The notes under the pieces: model-generated | Told to the model about the DNA's origin: nothing | Database searches by the model: none | The model's input: the letters and a program-made list of their open reading frames with translations, nothing else | Virus record (IMG/VR): IMGVR_UViG_3300006880_000002 | Location: 1 to 64,000 of that record | DNA from: a virus | Length of the DNA stretch: 64,000 nucleotides | Strand: one strand, 5' to 3' | Translations under genes and position numbers: made by a program | Shown here: positions 40,830 through 48,850 of the stretch, one piece after another | Numbering within the stretch: the first letter of the stretch is position 1 | Layout of the letters: every line of letters begins with the position of its first letter

Positions 40830-41450
40830 TCACCTGAGACCCCAGCCGCGATGGGCCTGCGTGCTGAGAGCCCAGAGTCCTCGCGAGTTCCGCGCGCCGT
40901 TCACGGCGGCGATGACCTGCTCGTAGTTGTACGCCCCGCCGCTGACGATGGTGAGCGGCTGCAAGTACCGATGAAAGAACGTCGTGGTGGTCTCCAACTC
41001 GGCGAGGATCTGCCAAAGACGATCTTCGGACCAGTCGGGATGAACGACGAGTTTCAGTGTGTGCCCCGATCTCTGAACGAAGCCCGTCGGGGTCAGCACC
41101 TTCGGGCTTACGGTGAGCCAGTCTATCGGATAACCCTCAACCGACCGAACCCCGCTGGTCTCCAGATGTACGCGATGCCCAGCATCTTTGAGCGCCGAGA
41201 TCAGTGGCACCAGATCGTGGTCGGTCGGCTCGCCACCTGTGATGCAGACGACCGCTCGCCCCGCCACCAGAGAAAGTATCTCCGGGACCCCGAGTGAACT
41301 GGTCGCCTTCCACGGAGCTTCATCGCAGTCCCGACGGATCGCGCAATCGAGCACCGAACACCCAGCAAGACGCACGAACGCCATCGGATAGCCGACGAAA
41401 TGGCCTTCGCCCTGGAGTGAGTGAAAAATCTCAGCGATGGGATACTTCAC
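40830..41450 (-). CDS. queE: QueE, 7-carboxy-7-deazaguanine synthase
   Basis: 206-residue radical SAM enzyme converting 6-carboxy-tetrahydropterin to 7-carboxy-7-deazaguanine. QueE features: IFHSLQGEG near the start, [16 protein letters not shown] and a HLETSG segment. The cluster Cys are C31, C36 and C42 (C-x4-C-x5-C), not the common C-x3-C-x2-C, so spacing is unusual. GTG 41450 overlaps the queC stop; the pair is translationally coupled. Confidence 0.85.
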   Translation of the reverse strand: MKYPIAEIFHSLQGEGHFVGYPMAFVRLAGCSVLDCAIRRDCDEAPWKATSSLGVPEILSLVAGRAVVCITGGEPTDHDLVPLISALKDAGHRVHLETSGVRSVEGYPIDWLTVSPKVLTPTGFVQRSGHTLKLVVHPDWSEDRLWQILAELETTTTFFHRYLQPLTIVSGGAYNYEQVIAAVNGARNSRGLWALSTQAHRGWGLR

Positions 41451-42181
41451 AGCGTCACCTTGAGGTAATGCCCCTCGGGCAAGTCCTCGTCTTCCGAAGG
41501 ACCGCAATACTGCGTCGGATCGGGCACGCCTGCTTCCGCAAACCCCTTCGAGCGCAGAAAACAGGAATCGCACCTTCCGCACGCCCCGGACGGACGAGGG
41601 TCGTAACACGAGCACGTCATTCCGTAGTCGATTCCGAGAGCGACTCCCTTTTGGATAATCTGGGCCTTCGTCAGAGCGATGAGCGGCGCGTGAATCGTGA
41701 GAGCCTTGCCCTCGACACCTGCCCTCGTCGCCAGGTTCGCCATCCGTTCGTACGCTTCGATGTACTCCGGACGACAATCCGGGTAACCGCTATAATCCAG
41801 TGCGTTGACGCCGATGAAAATGTCCGAGGCGCCGAGAACCTCTGCCCACGCGAGAGCGAAGGAGAGAAACACAGTGTTACGCGCGGGGACGTAAGTCACG
41901 GGGATTCCGTGCGACATCTCATTGAACGGCCTGTCCTTCGGCACGGCGATGTCGCTCGTGAGCGCTGAGCCCCCGAACACGCGCAGATTGATCGTCGCGA
42001 TGACGTGCTCGGAGACTCCGATCTTCCCGGATACCCGAGCCGCCGCGTGAAGTTCGGCCTCATGCCGCTGGCCGTAATGAAAACTCAGGGCGAAGACGGA
42101 ATACCCCAAGTTCTTCGCGATGGCCAAGACGGTGGTCGAATCGACTCCGCCGGACAAGAGCACGACGGCTTTAGGCTGCAT
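41447..42181 (-). CDS. queC: QueC, 7-cyano-7-deazaguanine (preQ0) synthase
   Basis: 244 residues. PP-loop SGGVDS (10-15), the FHYGQRH and [11 protein letters not shown] blocks and a zinc site (CSCYDP...CGRCDSC) are diagnostic. Converts 7-carboxy-7-deazaguanine to preQ0 using ATP and ammonia. Overlaps the DpdA-like gene by 11 bases; product and substrate pair with neighbours QueE and the transglycosylase. Confidence 0.92.
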   Translation of the reverse strand: MQPKAVVLLSGGVDSTTVLAIAKNLGYSVFALSFHYGQRHEAELHAAARVSGKIGVSEHVIATINLRVFGGSALTSDIAVPKDRPFNEMSHGIPVTYVPARNTVFLSFALAWAEVLGASDIFIGVNALDYSGYPDCRPEYIEAYERMANLATRAGVEGKALTIHAPLIALTKAQIIQKGVALGIDYGMTCSCYDPRPSGACGRCDSCFLRSKGFAEAGVPDPTQYCGPSEDEDLPEGHYLKVTL

Positions 42182-42992
42182 TTCGGTCCTCCAGATCGTT
42201 CAGTAGTTCTCGGCGCCACTGAAGCGCCCACACGGGGCAGTTGGCGCAGTTAATGTGGCCCCTCTTCCGTCTATCTCCGGGCTTGTCGTGCCCAGGCAGG
42301 AGCACGGGGTTCTGGCGGGCCGTGTCACTCCAGGCCGTCGAGTCCGCACTCGCTAGTAGTTGGTGACAGTTCTTCAGCCCCAGTTTCTTGAAGCCGAAGC
42401 CGTGTAACCGAAGGCCGGAGCCGGCGAGCGTCGTCATGATCGTCGTCGCTTCGGCGGTGTTCTGTCGCCGACAGACGGTCCCGACGCCCACGACGCGCTC
42501 GTCTTGCAACCGAATCCCCGCCTTCTCGTAGAGTTCCTGGCACCGCCAATAGTCGGTTAGCTTCCACCCTTGGAGGACCGGAATGACTCGCTCGCCGAGC
42601 AACTTTCGCAGGTCGAGAAAGTTCTTCACCGTCCGACGCTGATGTTCCAGCACGCTTAGGCCGGTACCCGCGAACACGACGCCTCGCGCAGCTGCGCCAC
42701 CGGCCAACACTATCGGCTCGCACATCCAATCCTGCGGCGCAGCCCACCGCAGACGCTTGCCGTAGAACCGGATGTACTTTTTGACCTCGTCGGCAAAGTC
42801 GTTCGTGGAAATCGTCCAGCGGCCGAACATCTGAAGCTCAGTGAAGCCGCCCGAGTCGAGCGCGAAGGATGTCTCTGCGGGCGGCAACTTGGCATAGGTC
42901 GCTAGCCGTCGTCGGGAGATGAACAGATCGACGCCGATGAAAGCCTCGTCACGAAGCCAATGCGGCTGGTGCGTTCCGAGGAAGAACCTCAC
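42171..42992 (-). CDS. dpdA: TGT-superfamily DNA base-exchange enzyme (DpdA-like)
   Basis: 273 residues from GTG 42992. FALDSGGF (D46) is the TGT nucleophile/base motif; [21 protein letters not shown] and RLHGFG are typical of phage DpdA-like proteins, and CANC near the C-terminus could bind zinc. DpdA swaps guanine in DNA for a 7-deazaguanine. Next to queC and queE, this strongly predicts DNA modification rather than tRNA modification, though a tRNA role cannot be excluded. Confidence 0.8.
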   Translation of the reverse strand: MRFFLGTHQPHWLRDEAFIGVDLFISRRRLATYAKLPPAETSFALDSGGFTELQMFGRWTISTNDFADEVKKYIRFYGKRLRWAAPQDWMCEPIVLAGGAAARGVVFAGTGLSVLEHQRRTVKNFLDLRKLLGERVIPVLQGWKLTDYWRCQELYEKAGIRLQDERVVGVGTVCRRQNTAEATTIMTTLAGSGLRLHGFGFKKLGLKNCHQLLASADSTAWSDTARQNPVLLPGHDKPGDRRKRGHINCANCPVWALQWRRELLNDLEDRNAA

Positions 42993-43933
42993 AGGCCCAT
43001 GTCCTCTGTGGCGTTCTTCTTGTCGAGATTCGCGATGCGGATGTACCGCTGCACGATCTTGGTGTTGCTGTGCCCCGAGTGCCGCATGATTTCGCTCTCG
43101 GTGTGCCCGTTGAGCGCGGCCTGGGTGATGAACCCGGCGCGGAGCGAGTGCGCGCCGTAGCCCTTGTGGTCGATGCCCGCGTTCGTCATGAGGCGCTTCA
43201 CGACCTTCTCGACGTACTGCGGCCAGAGGCGTTGCTGCTCGCCGTATTGGACGACGCGCCCCCAACGGTTCACCGGGCGGAAGATGGGGCCTTCGGCGAT
43301 GCGAGAAACCGCGAGCCAGCGCTTCAAGATGCGAACGGGGCAGGTCGCCTCGTTCTTCCCGAACAGGACCATCTTCTCGAAGCCATTGCCTTCCTGGTCC
43401 TCTTTCGCGCGCTCGATGAGCACTGTGAAGCCCTTGTCGTGGAAGGTGACATGCTCGACGTGCGTGTCCACGATCTCGTGCCGCCGCATCGCGCAAGCCC
43501 ACCCGAATGCAACGATCGCTCGATCCCGAGCGTTGAGCATCGAGATGTCCGGCGTGGCCGCGAGCATCTTCTTGATGTGGTCGGCGAGGAGTGGCTTCAT
43601 ACCGACGGCACGGACTTTCTTCGTCCGCCGGATGCCTCGCCAGACTTGCTGCACGGCAGGATGGAACCGCGGCGAGAGGTGCCCCTCGGCCTCGTGAGCC
43701 TCTCCGATGGCGGAAAGGAACTGGTTCACGGTCGAGACGCTCAAGCCATCCTCCGCGAGCTTGGCGAGGTACAGGCGGACCGTTTCGGGGTCGGCAGGCA
43801 CCGCCTTGACGCCGCGCTCCGTGCAGAACGCTCGGAACGGAACCATCTTCTGGAGATACGAGGCGCGCGTGCCCGGAGCGCGAGAGTGTTGGGCGTAGGA
43901 ATGACAAGCGTCTTCAAGACTGCGATTCGACAT
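42989..43933 (-). CDS. tyrosine recombinase 2
   Basis: 314 residues. Core-binding domain (GTRASYLQKMVPFRAF), Arg in CAMRRHEIV, HSLRAGF, GHSNTKIV and the nucleophile Tyr in VQRYIRIA. Shares RWLAVSRIAEGPIFR-like wording with recombinase 1 (13156). ATG 43933 was chosen; a TTG 14 codons upstream is possible. Its GTGA overlap ties it to the 7-deazaguanine genes. Confidence 0.88.
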   Translation of the reverse strand: MSNRSLEDACHSYAQHSRAPGTRASYLQKMVPFRAFCTERGVKAVPADPETVRLYLAKLAEDGLSVSTVNQFLSAIGEAHEAEGHLSPRFHPAVQQVWRGIRRTKKVRAVGMKPLLADHIKKMLAATPDISMLNARDRAIVAFGWACAMRRHEIVDTHVEHVTFHDKGFTVLIERAKEDQEGNGFEKMVLFGKNEATCPVRILKRWLAVSRIAEGPIFRPVNRWGRVVQYGEQQRLWPQYVEKVVKRLMTNAGIDHKGYGAHSLRAGFITQAALNGHTESEIMRHSGHSNTKIVQRYIRIANLDKKNATEDMGL

Positions 43934-43995
43934 ACCAGTTGGACAGAACTGGTCGGCGAGATATTCACGCGGCAACCCTGCTTCATCCTACGACC

Positions 43996-44649
43996 CTAGT
44001 TCCAGGTTCCTACCACTGCGCCAGCGTTGGGACTGGGGTTGTACACGATGCGAAACACGTTACCGGTGTTCGTTCCGTAGTATCCCCAGGCAGTCACAAT
44101 CGATCCGTTCGAGGTTGGTTCTTGCTCTGCGATGTACGTTCCGCTGGACAGCGAGAGCTGCGTGCAACTTCCTGTGCATCCGCTCGCCGCGCACCATGTC
44201 TCGCAAGCCTTTGCGGCCTCGGTCGCGTCATGCGTTCCGACGGTCGTGCAGTCCTCCCACGTCTGACCGAGGCCGGTCGAATGCGTGACGAGACAAGACG
44301 ACGCGCCGCCGGTCGCAAGTGAACCTCCGGTTGCCGGCGAGCCTCCGGTCGCTACCGCCGTCGTTCCCCCCGTCGATGTGGTCGCCGCATCTCCCGTCGC
44401 TTGGGTGCCCCCGGTTTCTTCTCCCGAGCCACCCGTGCTTCCTCCTCCAAGGCCTCCGTCGTCCGCTGCATGAGCTCCCCCGCTGCCGCCTTCGACCGAA
44501 ACTCCAATCCCTCCGGTGGAGGTTTCTTCGCCGCCTGTACTCGTCTGTGTTTCGCCGCCATTTCCGTATCCTCCTTGTGCAAACAGTTGTGGTGTGAAAT
44601 CCGACCCGCCGCATCCAACGACGAGAACTGATAAAAGTAAGTACTTCAT
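43996..44649 (-). CDS. lipoprotein with Thr-Gly-Gly repeats
   Basis: 217 residues. Signal peptide with lipobox VVGC (C13), then about 90 residues dominated by TGG/GGS repeats, then a Cys-rich domain (SCLVTH, CTTVG, CETWCAASGCTGSC). I associate this style with Polyangia/Myxococcota surface lipoproteins. ATGA overlap with the upstream gene. Role may be host-surface modification. Confidence 0.68.
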   Translation of the reverse strand: MKYLLLSVLVVGCGGSDFTPQLFAQGGYGNGGETQTSTGGEETSTGGIGVSVEGGSGGAHAADDGGLGGGSTGGSGEETGGTQATGDAATTSTGGTTAVATGGSPATGGSLATGGASSCLVTHSTGLGQTWEDCTTVGTHDATEAAKACETWCAASGCTGSCTQLSLSSGTYIAEQEPTSNGSIVTAWGYYGTNTGNVFRIVYNPSPNAGAVVGTWN

Positions 44650-44873
44650 TTTGCCTGCTCCTTCGTTTCCAGTGGCATGCACAGAAACTCCGACGGCTTC
44701 GCTTGTTCGACCGTCTCGGTTCTCGGCGGCGTGAGTCCACATGGAGGATCCTTCCACCCGAGCTTCTTGTCAGAACACGCCTTGCAGCGTTTCCAGCCCG
44801 GAAGAGAAGGCGCCCCGCACAAGTTGCACGGTTTGGTTGCCGCCGGCTTCTTGGTTTTGTCGACGCCGCTCAT
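44646..44873 (-). CDS. small zinc-ribbon protein
   Basis: 75 residues, CNLCGAPSLPGWKRCKAC plus a Pro/Lys-rich tail. Two CxxC pairs spaced for zinc. Unknown role. Confidence 0.6.
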   Translation of the reverse strand: MSGVDKTKKPAATKPCNLCGAPSLPGWKRCKACSDKKLGWKDPPCGLTPPRTETVEQAKPSEFLCMPLETKEQAK

Positions 44874-45151
44874 TTTGATGCCACCTCCAGAATACGCCGC
44901 CAGTGCTTCGGATCTTCCGGCACGAGACGTCCATTTTCGAGGGCCGAAAGTTCCACGGCCCGAAACCCGAGCCGGCTGGCCATGTCACGGAGGGCTATGT
45001 TTCGACCACGGCGGATCTCAATGAGACGTTCTGCCTCAGGCCCTATTTTGTACACTGGAGTGAGAATTTCCTCGGACGTGCAGCCACGGGCGCGAGTGAC
45101 GAACGCCTGACCGCGACGGTGCTCGACGGGAGTGGCGGAGCGGAGTTTCAC
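44870..45151 (-). CDS. XRE-like helix-turn-helix regulator
   Basis: 93 residues. The C-terminal half (EIRRGRNIALRDMASRLGF then VELSALENGRLVP) fits a Cro/XRE helix-turn-helix. GTG start, overlapping stop. Probably regulates part of this operon. Confidence 0.65.
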   Translation of the reverse strand: MKLRSATPVEHRRGQAFVTRARGCTSEEILTPVYKIGPEAERLIEIRRGRNIALRDMASRLGFRAVELSALENGRLVPEDPKHWRRILEVASK

Positions 45152-45351
45152 GGCTTAGGCCACACTTGCTCGAACCTAGACCCGTACTTCTCAACGTACT
45201 CGTTGCCGCACTGCCGACACCGAAGCACGTAACCGCGATCGGTCACCGTCGTCTCCAGCGTGTTCTTTTGGGGACTGCACAAGCATCGCGCCTTGCGCCA
45301 ACGCCACCACGTCCACGCTGTTTGCCACAAGGCTCCGAATATGTCTTTCAC
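45148..45351 (-). CDS. small zinc-motif protein
   Basis: 67 residues; CLCSPQ and CRQCGNEYV pairs could bind zinc, N-terminus Trp-rich. GTGA-coupled to neighbours. Unknown. Confidence 0.55.
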   Translation of the reverse strand: MKDIFGALWQTAWTWWRWRKARCLCSPQKNTLETTVTDRGYVLRCRQCGNEYVEKYGSRFEQVWPKP

Positions 45352-45677
45352 GCGTACACCTCCCGCTCGTCCTGGAGCGACCGCATCGCGGCCTCGAAGA
45401 TGTCGTTCTCCGAGTATCCGTGCTCTCGTAGGAGCTCATTCACCTCGACCTCGGTGGCGCCGTCAAGGAGAGCGATTCTCACGATGTTGATGAGTACACT
45501 CCTCTCCTTCATGCCGTGCGGAGCCGGGCACGGCTTGTCCGTGTACCAGTCATGCTCCGCGCAGTGATGCGGAAGAAGCTCGTGCGGACGATTCGAGAAC
45601 TGCACCTCAACGTCGTCGAGCACGTTGGTGCGCCAGAAGTAGCCTGCCTCCTGGTCGGAAACGAAGGGGTCCTTCAC
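45348..45677 (-). CDS. hypothetical protein
   Basis: 109 residues from GTG 45677 (GTGA overlap). Charged N-terminus, helical end (NELLREHGYSENDIFEAAM). No family recognised. Confidence 0.55.
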   Translation of the reverse strand: MKDPFVSDQEAGYFWRTNVLDDVEVQFSNRPHELLPHHCAEHDWYTDKPCPAPHGMKERSVLINIVRIALLDGATEVEVNELLREHGYSENDIFEAAMRSLQDEREVYA

Positions 45678-45895
45678 GCCGGCACCCACGAGCTCGGGTA
45701 CTTCTGGAGCCACTCTTGATCGACGCGGATGTCCCAAGCGCGCTGCACGACGCGGGGGGTTTCACCTAATTTCGGATCGCCGTACTCGACGACATTCGAC
45801 TCCTTGCGCGCGACGCTTGCGACGTAGGTGCCGTCGCCCTGCTTCCAGAGAATCATGCCGGCGACGTTGATCTTGCGAATTTCTGTAGTGTTCAT
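45674..45895 (-). CDS. small hypothetical protein
   Basis: 73 residues, beta-rich start (IRKINVAGMILWK). Ends WVPA with the GTGA overlap to the next gene. Unknown. Confidence 0.55.
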   Translation of the reverse strand: MNTTEIRKINVAGMILWKQGDGTYVASVARKESNVVEYGDPKLGETPRVVQRAWDIRVDQEWLQKYPSSWVPA

Positions 45896-46215
45896 TTGGG
45901 TGGGCTACTCCTCCACGGTGGAAACTTCGGGTCCTCGACCCACATCGCCTTGACGCACACAACCGTCGTACCGAAGCCGACGGCTGCGGTGCCGCCTTGT
46001 TTTTCGCAGCGCTCGATCGAGGCGGACTTCCGTTCCGAAGCTTGCGCGTAGGCGCGTTCTTCTTCCGACCGATCGATCTTTGGTGGCTCGGGAGCAACCG
46101 TGGTTACCGGAGCAGGAATAGAGGGCGCGGCCTCTTTGACGTGAAAAAGCCACGGGACAAACACAGATGTCGCTCCGATCAACAACCCCAGAACGATCCA
46201 ATCCACTATCTTCAT
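45892..46215 (-). CDS. N-terminally anchored small protein
   Basis: 107 residues. Membrane span (IVLGLLIGATSVFVPWLF), Pro-rich spacer, helical acidic region and a two-Cys C-terminus. ATGA starts. Possibly membrane-localised accessory. Confidence 0.58.
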   Translation of the reverse strand: MKIVDWIVLGLLIGATSVFVPWLFHVKEAAPSIPAPVTTVAPEPPKIDRSEEERAYAQASERKSASIERCEKQGGTAAVGFGTTVVCVKAMWVEDPKFPPWRSSPPK

Positions 46216-46466
46216 CTGGCTCTCCCGAGCATCTTCCGGATCCCCGCCCGCTCCCTGTCGAACAAGTCAGCGACCTCGGACACGCTCTTGCCTTCTCTGA
46301 TGAGCCACGAGTACACCTCACGCCTGGCCGCAACGACCGAGGCCGTGTGCCGACCTTCGTAGAGATCCTGAAGCGACACATGGTGGTTCAAGGTTCGTGA
46401 CTCGACGCGACCGAAGAGGCCGGTCGTGCGGAGACGTTCCTGGAATTTCGAGAACGAGCGGGTCAT
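46212..46466 (-). CDS. DnaA domain IV-like HTH protein
   Basis: 84 residues. The second half (SWLIREGKSVSEVADLFDRE, then AGIRKML) resembles the C-terminal helix-turn-helix of DnaA, but lacks the ATPase domain. Could bind origin-like DNA or act as a regulator. ATGA-coupled. Confidence 0.55.
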   Translation of the reverse strand: MTRSFSKFQERLRTTGLFGRVESRTLNHHVSLQDLYEGRHTASVVAARREVYSWLIREGKSVSEVADLFDRERAGIRKMLGRAR

Positions 46467-46618
46467 CGGTATCTACGCGGCTGCCCCGGGATCTTCGGAT
46501 CCGGAGAGCGCATCCCCGCCACGATCCCGAGCATTTTCAAAGCTGGATACTTGTCACTTTGGAAGGCCTCCTCGAACTTGCGCCGCTGTCGTTGTAGTCG
46601 TCGTCTTCGGTGTCTCAT
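46463..46618 (-). CDS. 51-aa basic protein
   Basis: Short gene with an Arg-rich start (RHRRRRLQRQRRK). ATG 46618 overlaps the upstream stop; TGA 46463 overlaps the next ATG. Likely nucleic-acid binding. Confidence 0.5.
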   Translation of the reverse strand: MRHRRRRLQRQRRKFEEAFQSDKYPALKMLGIVAGMRSPDPKIPGQPRRYR

Positions 46619-46854
46619 GCTGCTTTTCCTTCTTTCTTCGGGAGCTCACCCTGGCCGCAGAGCCATCGCGCGACATCCTTGAACGCCTCCCGCGTCGTCT
46701 GCGCGTCGGCCTCGAACGCGACGTCGTAGAGACGCTCGGCTTCGAGACAATCGTCCATGCTCGGCCAGCTACCGTCGTACGGGCGGTAGAGCCGCTCGGC
46801 GTCCTTCTGAGCGACGAGCGCGACCATGGCGTGGGCGTGGAGGTTCACGGGCAT
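46615..46854 (-). CDS. small hypothetical protein
   Basis: 79 residues from ATG 46854, helical and acidic (RPYDGSWPSMDDCLEAERL...). Overlaps the next gene by an ATGA. Unknown. Confidence 0.55.
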   Translation of the reverse strand: MPVNLHAHAMVALVAQKDAERLYRPYDGSWPSMDDCLEAERLYDVAFEADAQTTREAFKDVARWLCGQGELPKKEGKAA

Positions 46855-47069
46855 CGACACACGGCGACGGGGGATCCTTCGTGCCACTCGATCTTGTGGT
46901 GAACGTTCTCGCACTCTTGTCCGCCGCCGTAGTCTTTGGCTATCACCGCCTCGGTGCAGAACGTTGGGCGCATCCACAACCAATCGACGGTCATCATGAT
47001 ACCCACGCCGACGATCGTCACCAGCAAGATGAGTGCGGTCACTCTGTAGATGATTCGAAGCTCGTTCAT
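46845..47069 (-). CDS. small membrane protein
   Basis: 74 residues with one span (VTALILLVTIVGVGIMMTV) and a Cys-containing end. ATGA-coupled upstream. Unknown role. Confidence 0.58.
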   Translation of the reverse strand: MNELRIIYRVTALILLVTIVGVGIMMTVDWLWMRPTFCTEAVIAKDYGGGQECENVHHKIEWHEGSPVAVCRCP

Positions 47070-47338
47070 GGTGTGCCTCCTTCTCGCAGCCGCCGCGCGA
47101 CACGGAGCAGAATCAGATACCCGAGGAGGTCGAGCACGACGTCCTCGTCCTCTTTCGGGTCGCTCGTCCGGAGCCGCGAGAGTTTGTCGTCGATGCGGAC
47201 GAGAATCTGTTCCTCGGGGCTCGCCTTGCTGAAGATGCGGGCGGGTTCGAGCGCCGAGTTCCCGTACTTCCGATTTTTTTCGAGAAGCATCTCACGGAGG
47301 GCGTCGCATTCCTGAGTGATGTGTTCGGCGGGGGTCAT
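47066..47338 (-). CDS. DUF1599 / nucleotide modification-associated protein
   Basis: 90 residues. The pattern LLEKNRKYGNSAL, SPEEQILVRIDDKLSRL and DVVLDLLGYLILLR matches DUF1599, a family described as associated with nucleotide modification. Fits the 7-deazaguanine genes elsewhere in the same operon. Chemistry not established. Confidence 0.65.
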   Translation of the reverse strand: MTPAEHITQECDALREMLLEKNRKYGNSALEPARIFSKASPEEQILVRIDDKLSRLRTSDPKEDEDVVLDLLGYLILLRVARRLREGGTP

Positions 47339-47571
47339 CTAATCTCCTTGAGACATGAGATAGCGACGGTGTCACCACGGGAAGATGAGTACCCAGTGCC
47401 TTGCATGAAACCTTTCGCGACGTAACAGACGATACCGTTGGACGTGTCTCGAATTCGACGAACGTGTACGTCGTCAAGACGAACGTCTTGCTCTGCGTAG
47501 AGACCAACTCCGTCTGCGTGAGCGACCGACGCCGCGGTGGCTATCATCACGACGATCAGTAGTGTCTTCAC
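47335..47571 (-). CDS. secreted small protein
   Basis: 78 residues with a cleavable signal peptide (TLLIVVMIATAASVAHA) and a short beta-rich mature part with two Cys. GTG start overlapping the upstream stop. Probably periplasmic. Confidence 0.6.
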   Translation of the reverse strand: MKTLLIVVMIATAASVAHADGVGLYAEQDVRLDDVHVRRIRDTSNGIVCYVAKGFMQGTGYSSSRGDTVAISCLKEIR

Positions 47572-47888
47572 GACACCGCCTCCAGTACCGACCTGGGCGC
47601 TACGAGCCCCCAGAGTCTCTCCCGGTCTCCCCATTCGAGCACGAACGGGATGAGCTCCCGAGCGATCCACCGCGTCGAGTCTTGCATCTCCGTGAGCACG
47701 GAGCAGGCTGCGTCGAGCGGTTCCTTGTTCCCGGTGTACGCGTAGAGCTGGAGGCACGCGACGAAGGCGTTGAGCACCTTGGCGTCGGTGCCGGTGAGGG
47801 CTCCGAGGCAGCCTTTGCTGAGTTTCGAGCGCGGATTCTGCTCTTTGATGACCGCGCGAGCCCATTGTTGCCAGGTTTGTTCCTTCAT
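47568..47888 (-). CDS. hypothetical protein, first gene of long minus operon
   Basis: 106 residues, helical. Starts MKEQTWQQWARAVI. ATG 47888 lies about 35 bases after the minus promoter at 47923-47951. Unknown. Confidence 0.6.
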   Translation of the reverse strand: MKEQTWQQWARAVIKEQNPRSKLSKGCLGALTGTDAKVLNAFVACLQLYAYTGNKEPLDAACSVLTEMQDSTRWIARELIPFVLEWGDRERLWGLVAPRSVLEAVS

Positions 47889-47922
47889 GCCTGCAAATCT
47901 CCGAAGAACGACGTGAGTACCT

Positions 47923-47951
47923 TGTGTATACCCTACGTTTACTTTCGTCAA
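47923..47951 (-). promoter_or_regulatory. promoter of the long minus operon
   Basis: TTGACG (47951-47946) then TACACA at 17 bp (47928-47923) or TATACA at 15 bp (47930-47925). It faces a matching plus-strand TTGACG at 47961. Confidence 0.55.
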
Positions 47952-47960
47952 GTTCTTCCC

Positions 47961-47989
47961 TTGACGGGCGAGGCAGGTTCCCGGACATT
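47961..47989 (+). promoter_or_regulatory. promoter of the 48 kb plus operon
   Basis: TTGACG (47961-47966), 17 bases, GACATT (47984-47989); AAGG and an ATG follow at 48020-48032. The -10 is poor (3 of 6). Confidence 0.45.
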
Positions 47990-48029
47990 GGGAAGGAAGA
48001 TCCGGACCCTATCCGACGAAGGAAACATC

Positions 48030-48848
48030 ATGCGCTTCCCGAAAATTGACGACGTCGCAGCCGAACTGCGCAGAATCAATAAAATGGACACCGACGAGGA
48101 CGACATCGACGTGCGCCTCCAGGTCTACTCAGACGGAGACTGGGCCGTGCGGTGGGGACTGTCGGACTACGACCAGGATCATCGCGGGTATTGGGGCTCT
48201 TCCGGCGTCCCAGGCGGCAACCGCCGGTTCGACTCAAAGGCCGTCGCTCGTGACCTGATCGATCAGGCGAAGGAAGCGAAGGCGATGGGCGGGGACGATG
48301 AGGGGTTGGATGAGGCGCCAGCGGCCAAAGTCGGCGAAGGACACACCACGGAAATCGTCATCCCTGAAATGGACTGGACCCAGATCAGCGGAGACATGGA
48401 TCCGGGTCAGTACGGTGCCATCATCGCGACAGGTGATGGCTCAGCGTTGGAGCTCATCGAAATCCAGCCGGTTCGTGAATACGTCGGTAACAAGGATGCG
48501 GCCGACGTCGGTTTTCCGTTCTGGTCGAAGGAAGCATACTACACGCTCGAAGATCTCGATCCAGAAGACGAGGATGTGCAAAAAGCTCTCGAATCGATGG
48601 ATCTGGACATCAGTAACATGGCACCGCCGCAACGCGCGATCATCATCGCGGAAGCGCTCATGCGCTACGGCGTCGGAAGCGACGAAGGTCCCGCAGGATG
48701 GTCACAAGACGTACTCGGGGACCGAAAAGTGAAGTGGTGGACAGGCGCGGTCGCCGGAGCTGAGTACATCGCCGACGAGGATGAGGAGTTCCGACGAGAG
48801 ATACTCGGTGAAGAAGACGAAGAGACCGAAGAAGACGAGGAAGAATAA
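48030..48848 (+). CDS. acidic hypothetical protein
   Basis: 272 residues, ending in a long Glu/Asp run (about 20 residues). The N-terminal 60 residues (DVRLQVYSDGDWAVRWG) may form a small beta domain seen in phage proteins. ATG 48030 with GAAGGAAA upstream. Unknown; the acidic tail could mimic DNA. Confidence 0.6.
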   Translation: MRFPKIDDVAAELRRINKMDTDEDDIDVRLQVYSDGDWAVRWGLSDYDQDHRGYWGSSGVPGGNRRFDSKAVARDLIDQAKEAKAMGGDDEGLDEAPAAKVGEGHTTEIVIPEMDWTQISGDMDPGQYGAIIATGDGSALELIEIQPVREYVGNKDAADVGFPFWSKEAYYTLEDLDPEDEDVQKALESMDLDISNMAPPQRAIIIAEALMRYGVGSDEGPAGWSQDVLGDRKVKWWTGAVAGAEYIADEDEEFRREILGEEDEETEEDEEE

Positions 48849-48850
48849 CC

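Noticed and set aside
42171-43907. A single 578-residue DpdA-like protein with a long Arg-rich N-terminus
   Set aside because: Upstream part is out of frame with, and shadows, recombinase 2; the GTG at 42992 overlaps the recombinase stop.
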